Positions 4,862 to 7,466 of a DNA stretch of 7,466 bases are shown in pieces. Under the pieces are notes generated by a model, which had not been told where the DNA came from, ran no database searches, and saw nothing but the letters and a program-made list of their open reading frames with translations. A program made the translations under genes and the position numbers. The stretch lies in contig DUFE01000023.1 of assembly GCA_011170385.1 (NCBI GenBank), forward strand, positions 1 to 7,466, read 5' to 3'. The first letter of the stretch is position 1. Every line of letters starts with the position of its first letter. This DNA is from Dehalococcoidia bacterium. Its GTDB lineage: Bacteria > Chloroflexota > Dehalococcoidia > Dehalococcoidales > W693.

Positions 4862-6471
4862 ACCAGGATAATAAAGAGCCGAAGCTGGGTATAATCGTTG
4901 CCGGCTCGCTGAACAAGGGTATAGAGGTCAAGCTGGACGGCTCGGCTTCGGTAGAGGACGTAGCCGTAGGCCGCTACGTTGCCATAGAGGGCAGAAGACA
5001 TCGCTTCCTGGGTATGTTGACCGATGTAAGCCTGGGGGTTACCGACCCCCACCTCACCCTCACCCCACCGGACACCAACGACCCATTCATCACCGAGGTG
5101 CTGTCCGGTACCAGCGCTTACGGCACGCTTCACATCACACCTTATCTTATCATCGGCGGCGGCGCCAGCATCATCGAAGGTCCGCAACCGGTCAAGACCG
5201 TCCCCAGCCACTTCTCGCCGGTATACCTGGCTTCGGATAACGATATAGAGCTTGTGTTCGGCAAGGAAGATAAAGACAGGTTCTGGATAGGCAACCCGCT
5301 GGATATGGAGACCAAGCTGTGCCTCAACCTGCCGGAACTGGTCAAACGGAGCAACGGCATCTTCGGCAAGAGCGGCACCGGCAAGACTTTCCTCACACGG
5401 ATGCTGCTCATCGGCATACTGCAGAAGAGCCAGGCGGTCAACCTGATCTTTGATATGCACAATGAATACGGCTGGGAGGGCACAAGTGAAGGTAGTAAGC
5501 GCAAGGTAAAAGCCTTAAAGCAGCTCTTTCAATCAAAGGTGGCGGTTTTCACACTGGATGAGGAAAACTCCAGGCACCGCAGGGTCAGCACAGACTTCAC
5601 GGTAAAGATAGGTTTCGACGAAATCACCGCCGAGGACATATCCATACTGCGTGTCACCCTTAACCTGACCGACCTGGCAGTTGAAGCCGCCTACCAGCTG
5701 CAGAGGCGGCTCGGCAGAAGCTGGTTGCGGCAGACGCTGGAGCTTTCTGATGAAGATATAGAAGATAAGCTAGAGGGGCTGAACATCCACACCAGCTCCC
5801 TGCAAAGCCTGAAGCGGGGGCTAAACACCATAAGCCGTCTGCCCTTTATGCAGCCCCATGTCGATACTCCTGCCGTCAACGAGCTTATAAGCTACCTTGA
5901 CCGCGGGATAAACGTTGTCCTGGAGTTTGGCAGGTATAAAGACATCACCGCCTATATACTGGTAGCCAACCTCCTTACACGACGTATTTACGACCGCTAC
6001 CGCGACCTCACTGAAAAGGCTATGGCTGAAAATACACAACCGCCAATTCCCCTCGTGATAACCATCGAGGAAGCCCACAAGTTCCTCAACCCGGAGATAG
6101 CGTCGCAGACCATCTTCGGTACCATCGCCCGCGAGATGCGCAAGTACAATGTTACTCTGCTGGTTATCGACCAGCGTCCCAGCGGTATTGATAGTGAGGT
6201 TATGTCGCAAATAGGCACCAAGATAACCTGCCTGCTGGACAACGAGCGGGATATAGACAGCGTTCTTTCTGGCGTCTTCGGCAAGGGCGAGCTGAAATCG
6301 GTTTTAGCCAAGCTGGCTACCAAACAGCAAGCGCTCATCTTTGGTCATGCCGTGCCGATGCCGGTAGCCTTCCAGCCCCGCGAATACGGCTCCGCTGAAT
6401 CGTACAGATCCTTTACTGACGATGCCGGCAGCGCAGAGCAGGCGGCAAAGGACATAGAAGAACTGTGGTGA
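4858..6471 (+). CDS. herA: HerA family hexameric DNA translocase ATPase
   Basis: A 537-residue FtsK/HerA superfamily ATPase that, with NurA, translocates on double-stranded DNA and drives end resection. The ATG at 4858 follows AAGGA (4846-4850) and overlaps the previous stop by four bases. Domain order: a HAS-barrel at about 8-60 (LGIIVAGSLNKGIEVKL), then the RecA-like core. The Walker A is GKSGTGKT (170-177, K176), followed by NLIFDMHNEYGW (195-206), typical of HerA. A helical insertion lies at about 255-340. The Walker B-like strand is LVITIEEAHKF (399-409) with E404/E405. TIAREMRKYN (422-431) offers the probable arginine finger, and LLVIDQRPSGID (434-445) is the sensor region. The C-terminal tail is acidic. 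All ATPase motifs are intact and the length is normal. Its 5' partner gene and the upstream nurA fit one machine. Confidence 0.93.
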   Translation: MNQDNKEPKLGIIVAGSLNKGIEVKLDGSASVEDVAVGRYVAIEGRRHRFLGMLTDVSLGVTDPHLTLTPPDTNDPFITEVLSGTSAYGTLHITPYLIIGGGASIIEGPQPVKTVPSHFSPVYLASDNDIELVFGKEDKDRFWIGNPLDMETKLCLNLPELVKRSNGIFGKSGTGKTFLTRMLLIGILQKSQAVNLIFDMHNEYGWEGTSEGSKRKVKALKQLFQSKVAVFTLDEENSRHRRVSTDFTVKIGFDEITAEDISILRVTLNLTDLAVEAAYQLQRRLGRSWLRQTLELSDEDIEDKLEGLNIHTSSLQSLKRGLNTISRLPFMQPHVDTPAVNELISYLDRGINVVLEFGRYKDITAYILVANLLTRRIYDRYRDLTEKAMAENTQPPIPLVITIEEAHKFLNPEIASQTIFGTIAREMRKYNVTLLVIDQRPSGIDSEVMSQIGTKITCLLDNERDIDSVLSGVFGKGELKSVLAKLATKQQALIFGHAVPMPVAFQPREYGSAESYRSFTDDAGSAEQAAKDIEELW

Positions 6472-6493
6472 TAACCATCAAGGCAGGCCGGAT

Positions 6494-7324
6494 GTGAAGA
6501 AGGAAAAGGTCGGGCTGGCTCTGGGAGGCGGTGGCGCCAGGGGTGTGGCTCACATTGGTGTTCTGGAGATACTGGAAAAGAGTAGCATCCCCATAGATAT
6601 GATTGCCGGCACCAGCGCCGGCGCTGCCGTGGGCGCTATTTATGCCCAGGGAAAAGGCACGGATGGGCTTAAAAAGCTGGCTAAGAACTGGAACTGGATA
6701 CAGCGGGCACAGACGGTTGACCTGGCGTTGCCTCATAGCGGTTTCATTGCCGGCGGGCGGATTAAGAAGCTGCTCAAATCCATAATCGGTGATGTCAGTT
6801 TCGACGATCTAAAGACACCCTTTGCCTGTGTCGCCACCGATATATTGACTGGCGAGGAGGTGGTTATCGACCGGGGTTCGGTGCTGGAGGCGGTCAGAGC
6901 CAGCATCTCGGTACCTGTTATATTTTCCATCGTCAAGTACGGGGGCAGACATCTGGTGGATGGCGGTCTGGTAAACCCGGTGCCGGTAAGCGTTCTCAAA
7001 GCCATGGGTGCAGACTTTGTCATCGCCGTCAATGTAACGCCGCGCCTAGACAGGAACACGAAAGCGGTCTACCTTAACGAATCTGATACCAAAATTGTGC
7101 CGAAGGTAAAAGAGCCCAATATATTCAGCGTAATAATGAAGACGTTTAGCATCACCAACTCCCAGCTCGTCGAAGCCAGCCTGAAAGGTGCGGATGTTAT
7201 AATAGAGCCGCGGATGACTGGCATCGGTATGGCTGACTTCAGCCACGCCGAAAAGTGTATTACAGAAGGCAGCACAGCGGCAATCGACGCCGTTTTAGAG
7301 ATAAAAAGACGGCTGGCCTCCTGA
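6494..7324 (+). CDS. Patatin-like phospholipase, RssA/NTE type
   Basis: A 276-residue patatin-fold serine hydrolase expected to cleave acyl chains from phospholipids or related esters in the cytoplasm or at the inner membrane. The start is GTG at 6494; an ATG at 6492 is out of frame, and the upstream ribosome binding site is poor (AGGCAGG at 6481-6487). The oxyanion-hole loop is ALGGGGARGVAHIGVL (9-24). The nucleophile motif is GTSAG (39-43, S41), and the catalytic aspartate lies in LVDGGLVNPVPV (154-165, D156). RASISVPVIF (135-144) is also typical. Both dyad residues are intact and the length is normal for bacterial RssA-like proteins. It begins 22 bases after the herA stop and may be co-transcribed, but the family is usually a stand-alone housekeeping gene, so a functional link with HerA is unproven. 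No signal peptide. Confidence 0.9.
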   Translation: MKKEKVGLALGGGGARGVAHIGVLEILEKSSIPIDMIAGTSAGAAVGAIYAQGKGTDGLKKLAKNWNWIQRAQTVDLALPHSGFIAGGRIKKLLKSIIGDVSFDDLKTPFACVATDILTGEEVVIDRGSVLEAVRASISVPVIFSIVKYGGRHLVDGGLVNPVPVSVLKAMGADFVIAVNVTPRLDRNTKAVYLNESDTKIVPKVKEPNIFSVIMKTFSITNSQLVEASLKGADVIIEPRMTGIGMADFSHAEKCITEGSTAAIDAVLEIKRRLAS

Positions 7325-7360
7325 AACTCTATACAATCACGCCTGCCGTTAGCCCGAAAA

Positions 7361-7390
7361 TTGCGAAACGTATAACACCATTGCTATAAT
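7361..7390 (+). promoter_or_regulatory. Promoter of the tRNA-Ala gene
   Basis: TTGCGA (7361-7366, -35) and a perfect TATAAT (7385-7390, -10) are 18 bases apart. The predicted start lies near 7396-7398, only a few bases before the mature tRNA 5' end at 7400, as is common for tRNA genes. Confidence 0.7.
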
Positions 7391-7399
7391 GAATCTCAC

Positions 7400-7466
7400 G
7401 GGGCTGTAGCTCAGCCGGGAGAGCATCTCCTTTGCAAGGAGGGGGTCAGGGGTTCGAGTCCCCTCA
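7400..7466 (+). tRNA. tRNA-Ala, anticodon TGC, 3' end cut by the window
   Basis: The cloverleaf folds by eye. The acceptor 5' strand is GGGGCTG (7400-7406) and the D stem is GCTC (7409-7412) with GAGC (7421-7424). The anticodon stem is TCTCC (7426-7430) with GGAGG (7438-7442), the first pair being T-G. The loop is TTTGCAA (7431-7437) with anticodon TGC. A five-base variable region leads to T stem AGGGG (7448-7452) and CCCCT (7460-7464) around TTCGAGT. The window ends after the first two bases of the 3' acceptor strand (CA), which match the expected CAGCCCC. tRNA genes are common integration sites, so the DNA just beyond the edge is worth viewing. Confidence 0.95.

Noticed and set aside
4753..5460. 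Minus-strand open frame of 235 codons
   Set aside because: It lies opposite the herA 5' half and the end of its partner gene, both with intact family motifs. Its translation has no recognisable motif and it has no suitable ribosome binding site. It is a shadow of GC-rich coding on the other strand.
1955..7324. The NurA/HerA/patatin stretch as a full antiphage defence island
   Set aside because: There is no recognisable sensor, restriction or other effector gene, no integrase, and the flanks (secF, exporters, tRNA) look like ordinary chromosome. The link remains only a question under findings.

Overview
The window reads as a chromosomal, mostly housekeeping stretch of a bacterium of about 50-55% GC. 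Three things point to the Chloroflexota, and within it most likely a Dehalococcoidia-like lineage: a NurA/HerA pair in a bacterium, a HAS-barrel-like partner gene directly before herA, and tiny lysine-rich and four-helix membrane proteins beside them. This placement is inference from gene content; no marker gene here settles it. Promoters of the ordinary sigma-70 type are visible, and several genes start with TTG or GTG.

Layout from left to right: the 3' end of secF (1-327) is closely followed by a cation diffusion facilitator (CDF) metal exporter (334-1206). A LysE-family exporter on the opposite strand (1203-1814) meets it with overlapping stop codons. A divergent promoter region (1815-1954) separates lysE from nurA (1955-3166, TTG start). 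Then comes a patchy stretch of small genes: a doubtful 39-codon ORF (3169-3288), a small ORF that looks frame-interrupted before a hydrophobic tail (3252-3455), a 133-residue four-helix membrane protein (3478-3879) and a 20-residue lysine-rich peptide (3882-3944). A 300-base non-coding stretch carries a perfect 15-bp inverted repeat that looks like a dispersed palindromic repeat. It leads to a translationally coupled pair: a 199-residue HAS-barrel-like protein (4262-4861, TTG start) and the HerA ATPase (4858-6471). A patatin-like phospholipase (6494-7324, GTG start) follows 22 bases later. The window ends inside a tRNA-Ala(TGC) gene with its own promoter.

The functional core is the DNA-end-processing set. 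HerA is a hexameric DNA translocase and NurA is its nuclease partner. The 199-residue protein, whose gene overlaps herA by four bases, is the best candidate for a third component. The nuclease and translocase genes lie 1.1 kb apart and appear to be transcribed separately. No mre11 or rad50 gene is in the window, unlike the usual archaeal arrangement. The points most worth checking are the SecF residue that is Asn where the proton-relay Asp is expected, the altered metal site in the CDF exporter, the cysteine cluster inside NurA, the HAS-barrel partner of HerA, and the small-gene/repeat region between nurA and herA.
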